Below, piece after piece: positions 35,125 through 42,455 of a stretch of 64,000 nt of DNA; position 1 is the first letter of the stretch, and each line of letters begins with the position of its first letter. The notes beneath the pieces are model-generated. The model did not search any database and had not been told where the DNA came from. It saw nothing but the letters and a program-made list of their open reading frames with translations. The position numbers and the translations under genes were made by a program. Origin of the DNA: Gemmiger formicilis (GTDB lineage Bacteria > Bacillota > Clostridia > Oscillospirales > Ruminococcaceae). The DNA is taken from NCBI RefSeq assembly GCF_024462815.1, contig NZ_JANGCG010000005.1, positions 110,882-174,881 of the forward strand. Direction: 5' to 3'.

Positions 35125-36261
35125 TCACAGAACTAGCAAACATACCGTCTCAACGTGTTTCGTCTGCGGGAAGAGGTCGATGGGGCAGAACTTGGCGGGG
35201 TGCCAGCCGAGGCGGGTGAAGGCGGCGATGTCGCGGGCAAGGGTCTCGGGGTCACAGCTGACATAGACAATACGCTTCGGGCGCATTTTGTTTACGGCGG
35301 CAATACACTCCGGGGTGCTGCCGGCGCGGGGCGGGTCAAGGAAAACTACATCCGGGCGCAGATTCTCCCCGGCGGCGGCCATCATCCACTCGGTTGCGTC
35401 GGCACAGACAAAGCGGGCGTTTGTGATTTTGTTGCGGCGGGCATTGGCGGCGGCGTCCTTCACGGCGGCGGGGTTGCGCTCCACACCGATGACCTGCCCG
35501 GCGTGGGGGGCAGCGCACAGACCAATGGTGCCGATGCCGCAGTAGGCGTCAATGACCGTTTCGCGGCCGGTCAGCCGGGCAAGCTCCAGCGCCTTTTTAT
35601 ACAAAACCTCGGTTTGTGTGCGGTTTACCTGATAAAAGCTGCGGGAGGAAATGGCAAATTGCAGCCCGCACAGCGTATCCAGCACAAAGCCGGGACCGTA
35701 GAGCGTTTTCTCGCGGTTGCCCAGCACCGCGCTGGATTGGGTGGGGTTTATGTTCTGCACAATACTGACCACCCACGGCGCTTTTTTGCGCAGGACCGCG
35801 CAGAAATTCTTGCTGCCGGGCAGCTCCGGGCCGGGCGTTACCAGCGTGACCAGCACCTTGCCGTCGACGGAGGCGCGCAGCACTGTGTGGCGCAAAAGGC
35901 CGGTGCCGCGGTCCTCGTCATAGGCGGTCCAGCGGCAGGCACGGGCGGCGTCCACCACGGCGGCAAGGGTCCGGTTCAGGATTTCCTCCTGAAGCAGGCA
36001 GTCTGCGCCGGGCAGAACCCGGTGCGTGCCCTCGGCATACAGGCCGCAGACGAGCCTGCCGCGCTGGGTGGCAAAGCTGGCAATGGCTTTGTTGCGGTAG
36101 TGGAACGGCTCCTTCATCCCCAGCACGGCCCGGACAGGGGCAAAGCCGCCCAGCAGTGTCTGCAGGCGGGCCTGCTTTTGGGCAAGCTGCTCCCGGTAGG
36201 GTGTGGTCAGCAGCGGGCAACCGCCGCATTTTTTATCGTAGTTACTGCAGGTGTTGGGCAT
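35125..36261 (-). CDS. RlmD/RlmCD-like 23S rRNA uracil-5 methyltransferase
   Basis: 378 residues. SAM-dependent m5U methyltransferase of the RumA/TrmA family. N-terminal iron-sulphur cysteines CSNYDKKCGGC; SAM-binding DAYCGIGTIGL; motif FLDPPRAG; catalytic VSCDPETLARD; C-terminal DLFPQTKHVE. It lacks the N-terminal TRAM domain seen in many longer homologues (about 450 residues), so the target uridine cannot be assigned with certainty. AAGGAAGG ribosome binding site. Divergent from the flavoprotein gene at 36340. Confidence 0.9.
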   Translation of the reverse strand: MPNTCSNYDKKCGGCPLLTTPYREQLAQKQARLQTLLGGFAPVRAVLGMKEPFHYRNKAIASFATQRGRLVCGLYAEGTHRVLPGADCLLQEEILNRTLAAVVDAARACRWTAYDEDRGTGLLRHTVLRASVDGKVLVTLVTPGPELPGSKNFCAVLRKKAPWVVSIVQNINPTQSSAVLGNREKTLYGPGFVLDTLCGLQFAISSRSFYQVNRTQTEVLYKKALELARLTGRETVIDAYCGIGTIGLCAAPHAGQVIGVERNPAAVKDAAANARRNKITNARFVCADATEWMMAAAGENLRPDVVFLDPPRAGSTPECIAAVNKMRPKRIVYVSCDPETLARDIAAFTRLGWHPAKFCPIDLFPQTKHVETVCLLVL

Positions 36262-36278
36262 TGTGAAAGACCTTCCTT

Positions 36279-36307
36279 TTGCACAGGCTTGCGCCGTGTG
36301 GTATACT
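36279..36307 (+). promoter_or_regulatory. Promoter of the flavoprotein gene
   Basis: TTGCAC (36279-36284), 17 bp, TATACT (36302-36307). Confidence 0.7.
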
Positions 36308-36339
36308 ATACATACAGAGCAAAAAACGGAGGTATTGCT

Positions 36340-36960
36340 ATGAACGTGCTACTTATCAACGGCAGCCCGCACAAGAACGGCTGCACGAATGCGGCGCTGA
36401 CCGAAATGGCCAGAACGCTGAACGAGGCGGGGATTGAGACCACGATTTTCCACATCGGCGCAGCCCCGGTGGGCGGCTGTGTGGGCTGCGGCGGCTGTGG
36501 CAAGACCGGCAAGTGCGTCTTTGGCGGGCCGGTGGCCGAGGTGCTGCCTCTGGTCGAGAAGGCCGACGGCATTGTGTTCGGTGCGCCGGTTCATTATGCC
36601 ACGGCTGCGGCCAGTATGCTGGGCTTTATGCACCGGCTGGCCATCAGCGGCGGCAGGTATCTGCGCCACAAGCCTGCGGCGGTGGTGGCAAGTGCCCGCC
36701 GCGCCGGTACTACCACGGCGCTGGAAGCAATGGAAAAGGTGCCGCAGTTCTTTGAAATGCCGCTGATCAGCTCCACCTATTGGCCGATGGTACACGGCAG
36801 CAAGGCCGAAGAGGTAGCCGCCGATGAGGAGGGCCTGCAGATTATGCGCAACCTTGGCCGGAATATGGCGTGGATGCTCAAGTGCATTGAGGCTGGCAAG
36901 GCCGCCGGTATTGAAGCCCCCACGGCAGAAACTGCCGCACGGACGAACTTTATCCGATAA
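36340..36960 (+). CDS. NADPH-dependent FMN reductase / flavodoxin-fold oxidoreductase
   Basis: 206 residues from ATG 36340 behind CGGAGG. Begins with the FMN phosphate loop LLINGSPHKNGCTNAAL, followed by GGCVGCGGCGKTGKC, a Cys-rich segment typical of the iron-sulphur flavoprotein-like branch (CxxCxxC with a further Cys), and FGAPVHYATAAASMLGFMHR for FMN/NADPH contact. Probably reduces quinones, azo compounds or metals, or serves as an electron carrier; no specific partner in the neighbourhood. Single-gene unit with promoter and terminator. Confidence 0.85.
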   Translation: MNVLLINGSPHKNGCTNAALTEMARTLNEAGIETTIFHIGAAPVGGCVGCGGCGKTGKCVFGGPVAEVLPLVEKADGIVFGAPVHYATAAASMLGFMHRLAISGGRYLRHKPAAVVASARRAGTTTALEAMEKVPQFFEMPLISSTYWPMVHGSKAEEVAADEEGLQIMRNLGRNMAWMLKCIEAGKAAGIEAPTAETAARTNFIR

Positions 36961-36975
36961 GCAGGCTATATCTTA

Positions 36976-37007
36976 CCCAGCAGAAGGAGCTTCTGCTGGG
37001 CATTTTT
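36976..37007 (+). terminator. Terminator of the flavoprotein gene
   Basis: CCCAGCAGAAG / CTTCTGCTGGG (11 bp), 3-nt loop, then CATTTTT; its T-run touches the stop codon of the convergent lipoprotein gene. Confidence 0.88.
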
Positions 37008-37620
37008 ATGCCAGACTTTTGGTTCTGCCGCCGCTGACGTCCTGCTCGGTCACGGCCTTGGTGGTGGTGTCGGCCTTCTGGGCGGTTTCCGGTGTGCTGC
37101 CGGTCGGCCAGACATTCTGCAGCAGCGCAATGATAGGCTCATAATCGCTGGTGCGGGCAGCGGCGGTGACATAGATGGTCTCGCCGCAGTCATAGTCAAG
37201 CTGCGCAAAGATGGTCTGATAACTGCCGCAGTCATAGCGCACCGCCGCAACGGAGGCATCGGGCACAGTAAAGTCAAACTCATATTTGACCGTGCCGGTG
37301 GTTTCCTCCAGCTCCTGCCCGGACTGCGTCAAAAAATCCGTGTAGGTGTCGGTCGTCTGCAAAAGCACGACCGTATAGCTCAGCTGGTTGCCCGCTGTCA
37401 GTGAGAGGGTATCATCCTGCGCCATAACCGGCTGCTCCCACAGGTTCTGGTCATACACCACGGTCACGCCGTTGCCGCCCTCACACTGGGCGTAATCCGG
37501 TTCCTCACTTTTCACAAAGCTGTCTCCGCCGTAGAGGTAGAGCATAACATCCTGAAAGCTGCACCCGGTCAAGGCCAATGCCGCCAGCGCGGACAGTGCC
37601 GCCAAAGAGAATTTTTTCAT
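37006..37620 (-). CDS. Hypothetical lipoprotein
   Basis: 204 residues. A lipoprotein signal (KKFSLAALSALAALALTGC) ends in the lipobox LTGC, so Cys19 would be lipidated and the protein displayed outside the membrane. The mature part is acidic with no recognised domain; blocks of note are VTVVYDQNLWEQPV, SGQELEETTGTVKYEFDFTVPD and ETIYVTAAARTSDYEPIIALL. Follows the PAP2 gene by 12 bases in the same direction, so likely co-transcribed. Function unknown. Confidence 0.8.
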   Translation of the reverse strand: MKKFSLAALSALAALALTGCSFQDVMLYLYGGDSFVKSEEPDYAQCEGGNGVTVVYDQNLWEQPVMAQDDTLSLTAGNQLSYTVVLLQTTDTYTDFLTQSGQELEETTGTVKYEFDFTVPDASVAAVRYDCGSYQTIFAQLDYDCGETIYVTAAARTSDYEPIIALLQNVWPTGSTPETAQKADTTTKAVTEQDVSGGRTKSLA

Positions 37621-37632
37621 ACGTACTTCCTT

Positions 37633-38172
37633 TTATAAAAGCATAATTGCGTAAAAGCCCACCGCGGAAGCAGCCAGCACAAAGGCATTCCAGCCCACCA
37701 CCGCGAACACCGCGCCGAAGGCCAGCCCCGCCAGCACATCGCTGATGTAGTGCACGCCGGTCACCACACGGCAGACGGCAATCACCACTGCCAGCACGGC
37801 CAGCGCCAGACCCAGCGGACGGATCACGAACCACGCCGCTCCGGCAATCGCTGCCGCCGAGAAGCAGTGCCGGCTGGGCATACTCTGCCCGGGCTTGTCC
37901 TTCGGGAACAGCGGCGTAAAGCCCAGCGCGGTGTAGGGGCGCGGGCGGTCGATGATGCGCCGCACCAGCGTGCCCACCACAAACGCCGCCGCAGGCACAA
38001 CCAGTGCGGGCCAGAATTGACCCATCCGGTGCCAGGCCAGCCACACCAGCAGCCCCAGATACCCAAGGTAGACCAGCGCCACACTCCCCCGGCTGACAAG
38101 CCGCAGCGCATTTTTGGCCGCGGGACGTGCTTGGAACCAGTTTATAACAGCGCGGTATTGTTCGGCGTTCAT
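37633..38172 (-). CDS. PAP2-family phosphatase (undecaprenyl-diphosphatase-like)
   Basis: 179 residues from ATG 38172 (GGGAGG upstream). Membrane phosphatase with four to five helices and the three PAP2 motifs: RRIIDRPRP, SMPSRHCFSA (PSRH instead of PSGH) and CRVVTGVHYISDVLAG. Homologues dephosphorylate undecaprenyl diphosphate or phosphatidylglycerophosphate; the substrate here is not determined. The longer upstream extension of the frame has no ribosome binding site. Divergent from the polymerase-like membrane protein at 38294. Confidence 0.88.
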   Translation of the reverse strand: MNAEQYRAVINWFQARPAAKNALRLVSRGSVALVYLGYLGLLVWLAWHRMGQFWPALVVPAAAFVVGTLVRRIIDRPRPYTALGFTPLFPKDKPGQSMPSRHCFSAAAIAGAAWFVIRPLGLALAVLAVVIAVCRVVTGVHYISDVLAGLAFGAVFAVVGWNAFVLAASAVGFYAIMLL

Positions 38173-38228
38173 AGGGGCATCCTCCCACACATAACTAGAT
38201 GGTATAAGCATAACATTCCATAAAAGGC

Positions 38229-38258
38229 TTGTCAAACCGTGGGGCAAATGTTTATAAT
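38229..38258 (+). promoter_or_regulatory. Promoter of the polymerase-like membrane protein gene
   Basis: TTGTCA (38229-38234), 18 bp, TATAAT (38253-38258). Confidence 0.6.
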
Positions 38259-38293
38259 AAGTTCAATAGTATGTATGTGGAGGTGTTTCCCTT

Positions 38294-39583
38294 TTGTTTG
38301 GTTTTGCAAATGCGCTGCTGCTGCTTATGCTTGCGGCGGCGGTCCTGGATATTCTGCCGGTAGCCCGGCGCAGGCTTTCCCCTGCCGACTGGTGGCAGGA
38401 GGAACGGCTTATGTTCACCCCGCACGGTGCCCGATGGCGGGAAAAGTACGGCCAGTGGGCGTTTTTGCTGGGCGTGATGGTGTACGAGTTCATCGTGGTG
38501 TTCAACAACAGCATGGCGCGGGAAACCTGGCCGTGGCTGCAGACGCAGCTCTCTCCGGTGCTGGACTGGGTTATGTACCTCTGCTTCGGGTGGAAGATTC
38601 TGCTGGGCACGCGCTATAACGGCCGCAGCCTGCTTTGCGCGGGAATGTTGTATTTTGTAGCGCGGTGGGTGTATTTCAACGGCCAGAACATCTGGTGGAT
38701 TGGCCTTTGCGTTGCATTGCTGGCCGCCAAGGATGTGCCGCTGCGCCGCGCCGTCAAGGCACAGCTGCTCTGCGGCGTGCCGACGCTGGCGCTGGTGGAG
38801 GTGCTCCACGCTGCGGGTATCGTTGCGCCCAATCCTTTCGTTGAGATTAACGGCAAATTGCGCCGGATATACGGCTACGGCCACCCCAACACCTTCGGCG
38901 GGGTGGTGTTCGGGCTGGTGCTGGCGTGGGTGCTGCTGCGCCGTGAGAAACTCCGCTGGGCAGAGCTTGGCGGCATTGCCGCGGTCGGTGTGTTCCTGAT
39001 GATTGGGCCGCCGTCCAGGTCGCCGGCAATCGCTATCTTTTTGCTGGTGGCGCTGCTGGCATTGGCCAAGCTGTGCACCCGAAAGGGCCCGCGCCCCGGC
39101 AGCAGGCTGCTGGCGGGCGGCTGTGCGGCGGTGGTTCCGCTTGTGGCAGCAATCAGCTATATTCTGCCGCTGCTTGGGCCATGGGCCAATGAAAACGGCC
39201 CCGCGTGGCTGGAAAAGCTGAATGATATGCTGACCGGTCGCATCCAGCTGTCGTGGCTGGCGTACAATGCGTTTGACATAAAAATTGCGGGCCAACTGCT
39301 TACCGTATGGCCCGCGCCGGAGAATATTGACAATATTTTTGTGTATCTGCTCTATCAGGTTGGCCCGGTTATGCTGGCGCTCGTCTGCATCCTGCTGATG
39401 GTTGCGCTGTACGGTTACGCCCGCCGCGGCGCGTGGCAGGCGGTGGCCTGCCTTATCACGGCGCTGGCCTACGGCTATATGGAGACGCAGGTCATCCACC
39501 TGACCAGCGACCCCGCCACGCTGCTGCTCTGCGGTGCGGTGTTTGCGCTGCCGAAGCAGAAATGGATGTTTGAGGACGCCTGA
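38294..39583 (+). CDS. Polytopic membrane protein, polysaccharide polymerase/ligase-like
   Basis: 429 residues, about ten membrane helices. The block RRIYGYGHPNTFGGVVFGLVLAW, followed by a GPPSRSPAIAIFLLVAL segment and a large loop with SWLAYNAFDIKIAG, resembles O-antigen/capsule polymerases (Wzy/WaaL-like), where the conserved GHPN-type loop is shared among Clostridial homologues. It begins at a TTG (38294) ten bases after GGAGG. It stands apart from the glycosyltransferase cluster (47.4-56.4 kb) but could polymerise its product. Assignment by topology and the GHPNTFG block only. Confidence 0.6.
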   Translation: MFGFANALLLLMLAAAVLDILPVARRRLSPADWWQEERLMFTPHGARWREKYGQWAFLLGVMVYEFIVVFNNSMARETWPWLQTQLSPVLDWVMYLCFGWKILLGTRYNGRSLLCAGMLYFVARWVYFNGQNIWWIGLCVALLAAKDVPLRRAVKAQLLCGVPTLALVEVLHAAGIVAPNPFVEINGKLRRIYGYGHPNTFGGVVFGLVLAWVLLRREKLRWAELGGIAAVGVFLMIGPPSRSPAIAIFLLVALLALAKLCTRKGPRPGSRLLAGGCAAVVPLVAAISYILPLLGPWANENGPAWLEKLNDMLTGRIQLSWLAYNAFDIKIAGQLLTVWPAPENIDNIFVYLLYQVGPVMLALVCILLMVALYGYARRGAWQAVACLITALAYGYMETQVIHLTSDPATLLLCGAVFALPKQKWMFEDA

Positions 39584-39590
39584 CCGCCCC

Positions 39591-40127
39591 TCAGTCCTCC
39601 GGGTAAGCCTCGGCGGAAATCTCCACCGCGGTCACGTCCAGAGCCTCGGCGCTGGCCTTGGCGGCGGTGACAAGCCCGGTTACCTCGCCGGAGGGCTTCT
39701 GCAGCAGGTAGGCACCCACCGCTTTGGTCTTGTAGACCAGCAGCACGCAGTAGGTATCGTGCTCACCGGTGGAAAGCTGCGGGCAGAGCACCGTCCACTT
39801 TTCCACGGTCTTGCCCTTGTAGTCCGCCAGATCAAGGCCGCTTTCCTGCACAACCTGATTGAAGGCGGCAAAGCTGTCATCCCACTTTTTGGGGATTTTC
39901 ACCTTATCCACAGCGGCGCTGGCAAGGTCTGTTTCAAAGCCGTAGCCGGTGAAATAGCTCCCGATGTCCTGTGTGGTTTCAATGCCCGGCGCTGCCGCGG
40001 CAGAGGCAGCCACCGCGCCGCCCGTAAAGTGCACCGCCGCGGCCACGGTGCCGCACAGGCAGACAGCGCACAGGGCCAGCGCCCCGGCCTGCCGCAGTCC
40101 CGGTTTGGTTACGGTAAACAAAAACAT
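39591..40127 (-). CDS. DUF4830-type secreted/membrane-anchored protein
   Basis: 178 residues from the ATG at 40127. One N-terminal helix (about residues 12-40) after a short basic stretch, then an extracellular domain with IETTQDIGSYFTGYGFETD, VKIPKKWDDSFAAFNQVVQESGLDLADYKGK and YKTKAVGAYLLQKPSGEV, which I associate with the uncharacterised Firmicute DUF4830 family. Its ribosome binding site AGGGGG (40137-40142) is buried in the terminator stem of the upstream GDPD gene, implying translation or transcription control by that hairpin. Confidence 0.75.
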   Translation of the reverse strand: MFLFTVTKPGLRQAGALALCAVCLCGTVAAAVHFTGGAVAASAAAAPGIETTQDIGSYFTGYGFETDLASAAVDKVKIPKKWDDSFAAFNQVVQESGLDLADYKGKTVEKWTVLCPQLSTGEHDTYCVLLVYKTKAVGAYLLQKPSGEVTGLVTAAKASAEALDVTAVEISAEAYPED

Positions 40128-40130
40128 ACG

Positions 40131-40173
40131 CAAAAGCCCCCTCACACATTGTCACTGCAATGTATGCGGGGGC
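40131..40173 (-). terminator. Terminator of GDPD overlapping the next gene's ribosome binding site
   Basis: GCCCCC...CATACATTG pairs with CAATGTGTG...GGGGGC (one mismatch) on the minus strand, followed by TTTTG. The 3' strand contains the AGGGGG ribosome binding site of the DUF4830 gene. Confidence 0.7.
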
Positions 40174-40178
40174 TGCTG

Positions 40179-41027
40179 TTATTTATACTGGTTTTTGGGG
40201 GCATACCACTGGAAAATCACGGCGTCATTGTCGGCCTCCAGCTTTGCGGTGTCATGCTCCGGCAGGGCGGTCCACATAACCATCATCGCGCCAAGACGGG
40301 CGCAGAGCCGCACGGCCCAGTTGCGCTCATCGGGGCACCATGCGATGAAGTCCGGCCGACCCAAAAAGTTGCCCAGCAGATGGGAAAACGCAAAGGCGGG
40401 CACGGCGCCCGTGCCGTCCTTGTGGTAGCTGCGGTAGCTGTCCGACAGCTGGCCGCGCAGGATGCCGGGGGCCTGCCGCCGTACAATGCCCACAACCCGC
40501 GGGTCAAAGCTCTCGATGCAATAAGGGCCCGGGTAGGACTTCAGCTCCGAAATCGTGGCGCGGCAAAGTTCCTCCAGATAGGTCTGCTTGTACTCACTGC
40601 GGCTCTTGATTTCCACAATCAGCGGCGTGGCGGGGTTGGCCTCGGCCACGGTGCGCAGCATATCCGCAAACAGCGGCGGGTGCTCCTCACTGCCGGCCAG
40701 CGGCTGAGCCGAAAATTCCGCCCACGGCATATCATGCACAAAGCCCTTGGCAGGGGTCATACGGTCCAGCGTATCATCGTGGAAAACCACCAACCGATGG
40801 TCGGACGTGAACTGAACATCCAGCTCGATGCCGTAGCCGTTTTTTGCGGCGGCGGCAAAGGCGGGCAGGCTGTTCTCCGGCGGACGCTGGTCCTTGCCGA
40901 AATAACCGCGGTGGGCAAAGTTACGCCCCAGAAAGGGGGCACGCAGGGCATCCCGGCGCTTGCCGGGCCAGACAGCAAACAGCACCAGCAGCACCAGAAT
41001 CAGAATAAGGCAAAGCAGTAGTTTCAT
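40179..41027 (-). CDS. Glycerophosphodiester phosphodiesterase
   Basis: 282 residues: an N-terminal membrane anchor (LLLCLILILVLLVLFAVW, 3-20), then a GDPD TIM barrel with FAHRGYFG...PPENSLPAF (catalytic His-Arg and Glu), GIELDVQFTSD, VVFHDDTLDR, VEIKS and ESFD. Releases glycerol 3-phosphate from glycerophosphodiesters or lipoteichoic acid-type backbones. Precedes the DUF4830 gene with a terminator-like hairpin between them. Confidence 0.93.
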   Translation of the reverse strand: MKLLLCLILILVLLVLFAVWPGKRRDALRAPFLGRNFAHRGYFGKDQRPPENSLPAFAAAAKNGYGIELDVQFTSDHRLVVFHDDTLDRMTPAKGFVHDMPWAEFSAQPLAGSEEHPPLFADMLRTVAEANPATPLIVEIKSRSEYKQTYLEELCRATISELKSYPGPYCIESFDPRVVGIVRRQAPGILRGQLSDSYRSYHKDGTGAVPAFAFSHLLGNFLGRPDFIAWCPDERNWAVRLCARLGAMMVMWTALPEHDTAKLEADNDAVIFQWYAPKNQYK

Positions 41028-41096
41028 AAATCGTCACTCTCCTGCCGCCATTGTACCGCGGAAAGCGACAAAATGCAACAGCTTTGTGTAAAAAGC

Positions 41097-41145
41097 ACCA
41101 GACCCGGCAGAGTAATTTCCTCCGCTGGGTCTGGTACGCTTTTAT
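41097..41145. terminator. Hairpin between GDPD promoter region and AraC pseudogene
   Basis: ACCAGACCC / GGGTCTGGT with partly paired centre (GCaGAG/CTCcGC), A-rich on the left and CTTTTAT on the right, so it can terminate in either direction. Confidence 0.6.
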
Positions 41146-41228
41146 GATGAATGTGGGAATGACGTAATGCGTTTGAATAAGTTCAGTATAACAGAGCAGC
41201 GCATCTCGCCGCGATCTCACATCCGCCG

Positions 41229-41625
41229 CTATGTAGTACGATTCTGCCATTTTCTTCGGTAGTCTGATGGGCTGAGCCCGGTCTCCTGCCGCGGCAGGCG
41301 GCAGCCGCCAGCATCGGCGTGGTGATGTGCTCGGCGTAGTGGGTGTTGAGGTAGGCCAGCAGCCTTGTGCTGTGCAGTACGTTGGAATTGACCATCCCGC
41401 CCTGCCCGGCGCGGATTACGCGCTCCTCATGCGGAGTGCGGTAAAGGATGGCACCGCGGCGCAGATAAAAAACTCTACGCTCTCGTGCCAGTGCCATGGC
41501 GTGGTGGATGACTCATACCGGGCGGCCACCACGTGGCTGGCAATGTGCGGAAACTGCGGCGTGTAGTCGGGCAGATACTCCTCCCGGCTGTCGGGATTCA
41601 TTTCAACGGTTGTGACCTCTAGCAT
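41229..41625 (-). pseudogene. AraC-family regulator, frameshifted and internally deleted
   Basis: Fragments of one AraC-type protein follow each other in different frames. From ATG 41625: MLEVTTVEMNPDSREEY...TPWHWHESVEFF (cupin start). After a frame change near 41490: YLRRGAILYRTPHEERVIRAGQGGMVNSNVLHST, which jumps straight to the linker/HTH start RLLAYLNTHYAEHITTPMLAAAACR. After a second frame change: QETGLSPSDYRRKWQNRT, the usual AraC C-terminal block, ending at TAG 41229-41231. Most of the cupin domain and the central HTH are gone, so it cannot bind DNA as an AraC protein. Confidence 0.8.
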
Positions 41626-41771
41626 GGCGGCTGTCCCCAATCTTTTTCTGTTTCGTCTATCTCTATTCTATCACAAGTTTTATAAAATTTTTATTTTTTT
41701 TCACAAAACTTCCACCTATACGTTGTATTGTGGTATTATAGAAAGTAGGGAAGCATAAGGAGGGTATTCCT

Positions 41772-42455
41772 ATGGCCAAAATTCTGATTGTTGATGACGA
41801 GCCGCGCATCCGCGACCTTATCCGTGAGCATCTGCAGTATGCCGGGTTCACCTGTGAGGAGGCCGGGGACGGCACTGCCGCGCTGAGCGCGTTGAGCCAA
41901 GGCAGCATTGACCTTGTCATTCTGGATATTATGATGCCGTTTATGGACGGTATGACCTGCCTGCGTGAGATGCGCACCCGCAAAATTATGACCCCGGTCA
42001 TTATGCTGACTGCCCGCAGCGAGGAATATGATAAGCTGGCCGGGCTGGAAAGCGGTGCCGATGACTATGTTGTCAAGCCCTTCTCCCCGCGGGAGCTGGT
42101 GGCCCGCGTCAAGGCCGTGCTGGCCCGCACGATGCCCAAGCCCGCAGAGGATTCCGGCAACTACACCTTCGGCGATTTGACCATCGACACCGCCAGCCAC
42201 AGCGTGAAGGTGGCCGGGCAGGAGGCTCCGCTGACCCCCAAGGAGTTTGATTTGCTGGTGTTTCTGGTCAGCAACAAGGGCATTGCCCTGAGCCGCGAGA
42301 AAATCCTGCAGAAGGTCTGGAACTATGACTATTACGGCGAGGATCGCACCGTAGACACCCACATCAAGATGCTGCGCAGCCATCTGGGGCCCTGCCGCAA
42401 AACCATCGTCACCGTGTGGGGCATCGGGTACAAATTTGACCCGGACGCCGTATGA
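41772..42455 (+). CDS. OmpR/PhoB-family response regulator
   Basis: 227 residues. Receiver domain with DDE (8-10), phosphoacceptor Asp52 in VILDIMMP, Thr in MLTARS and Lys in VVKPFSP; C-terminal winged helix with LTPKEFDLLVFLVSNKG and RTVDTHIKMLRSHLG...TVWGIGYKF. Overlaps its histidine kinase by 4 bases. A TATTAT -10 (41734-41739) with only a weak -35 suggests autoregulation or an activator. AAGGAGGG ribosome binding site. Stimulus unknown. Confidence 0.95.
   Translation: MAKILIVDDEPRIRDLIREHLQYAGFTCEEAGDGTAALSALSQGSIDLVILDIMMPFMDGMTCLREMRTRKIMTPVIMLTARSEEYDKLAGLESGADDYVVKPFSPRELVARVKAVLARTMPKPAEDSGNYTFGDLTIDTASHSVKVAGQEAPLTPKEFDLLVFLVSNKGIALSREKILQKVWNYDYYGEDRTVDTHIKMLRSHLGPCRKTIVTVWGIGYKFDPDAV

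Noticed and set aside
41183..41497. 104-codon ORF as an independent small protein
   Set aside because: Its sequence is the middle part of an AraC-type regulator shifted out of frame; annotated as part of the pseudogene at 41229-41625.
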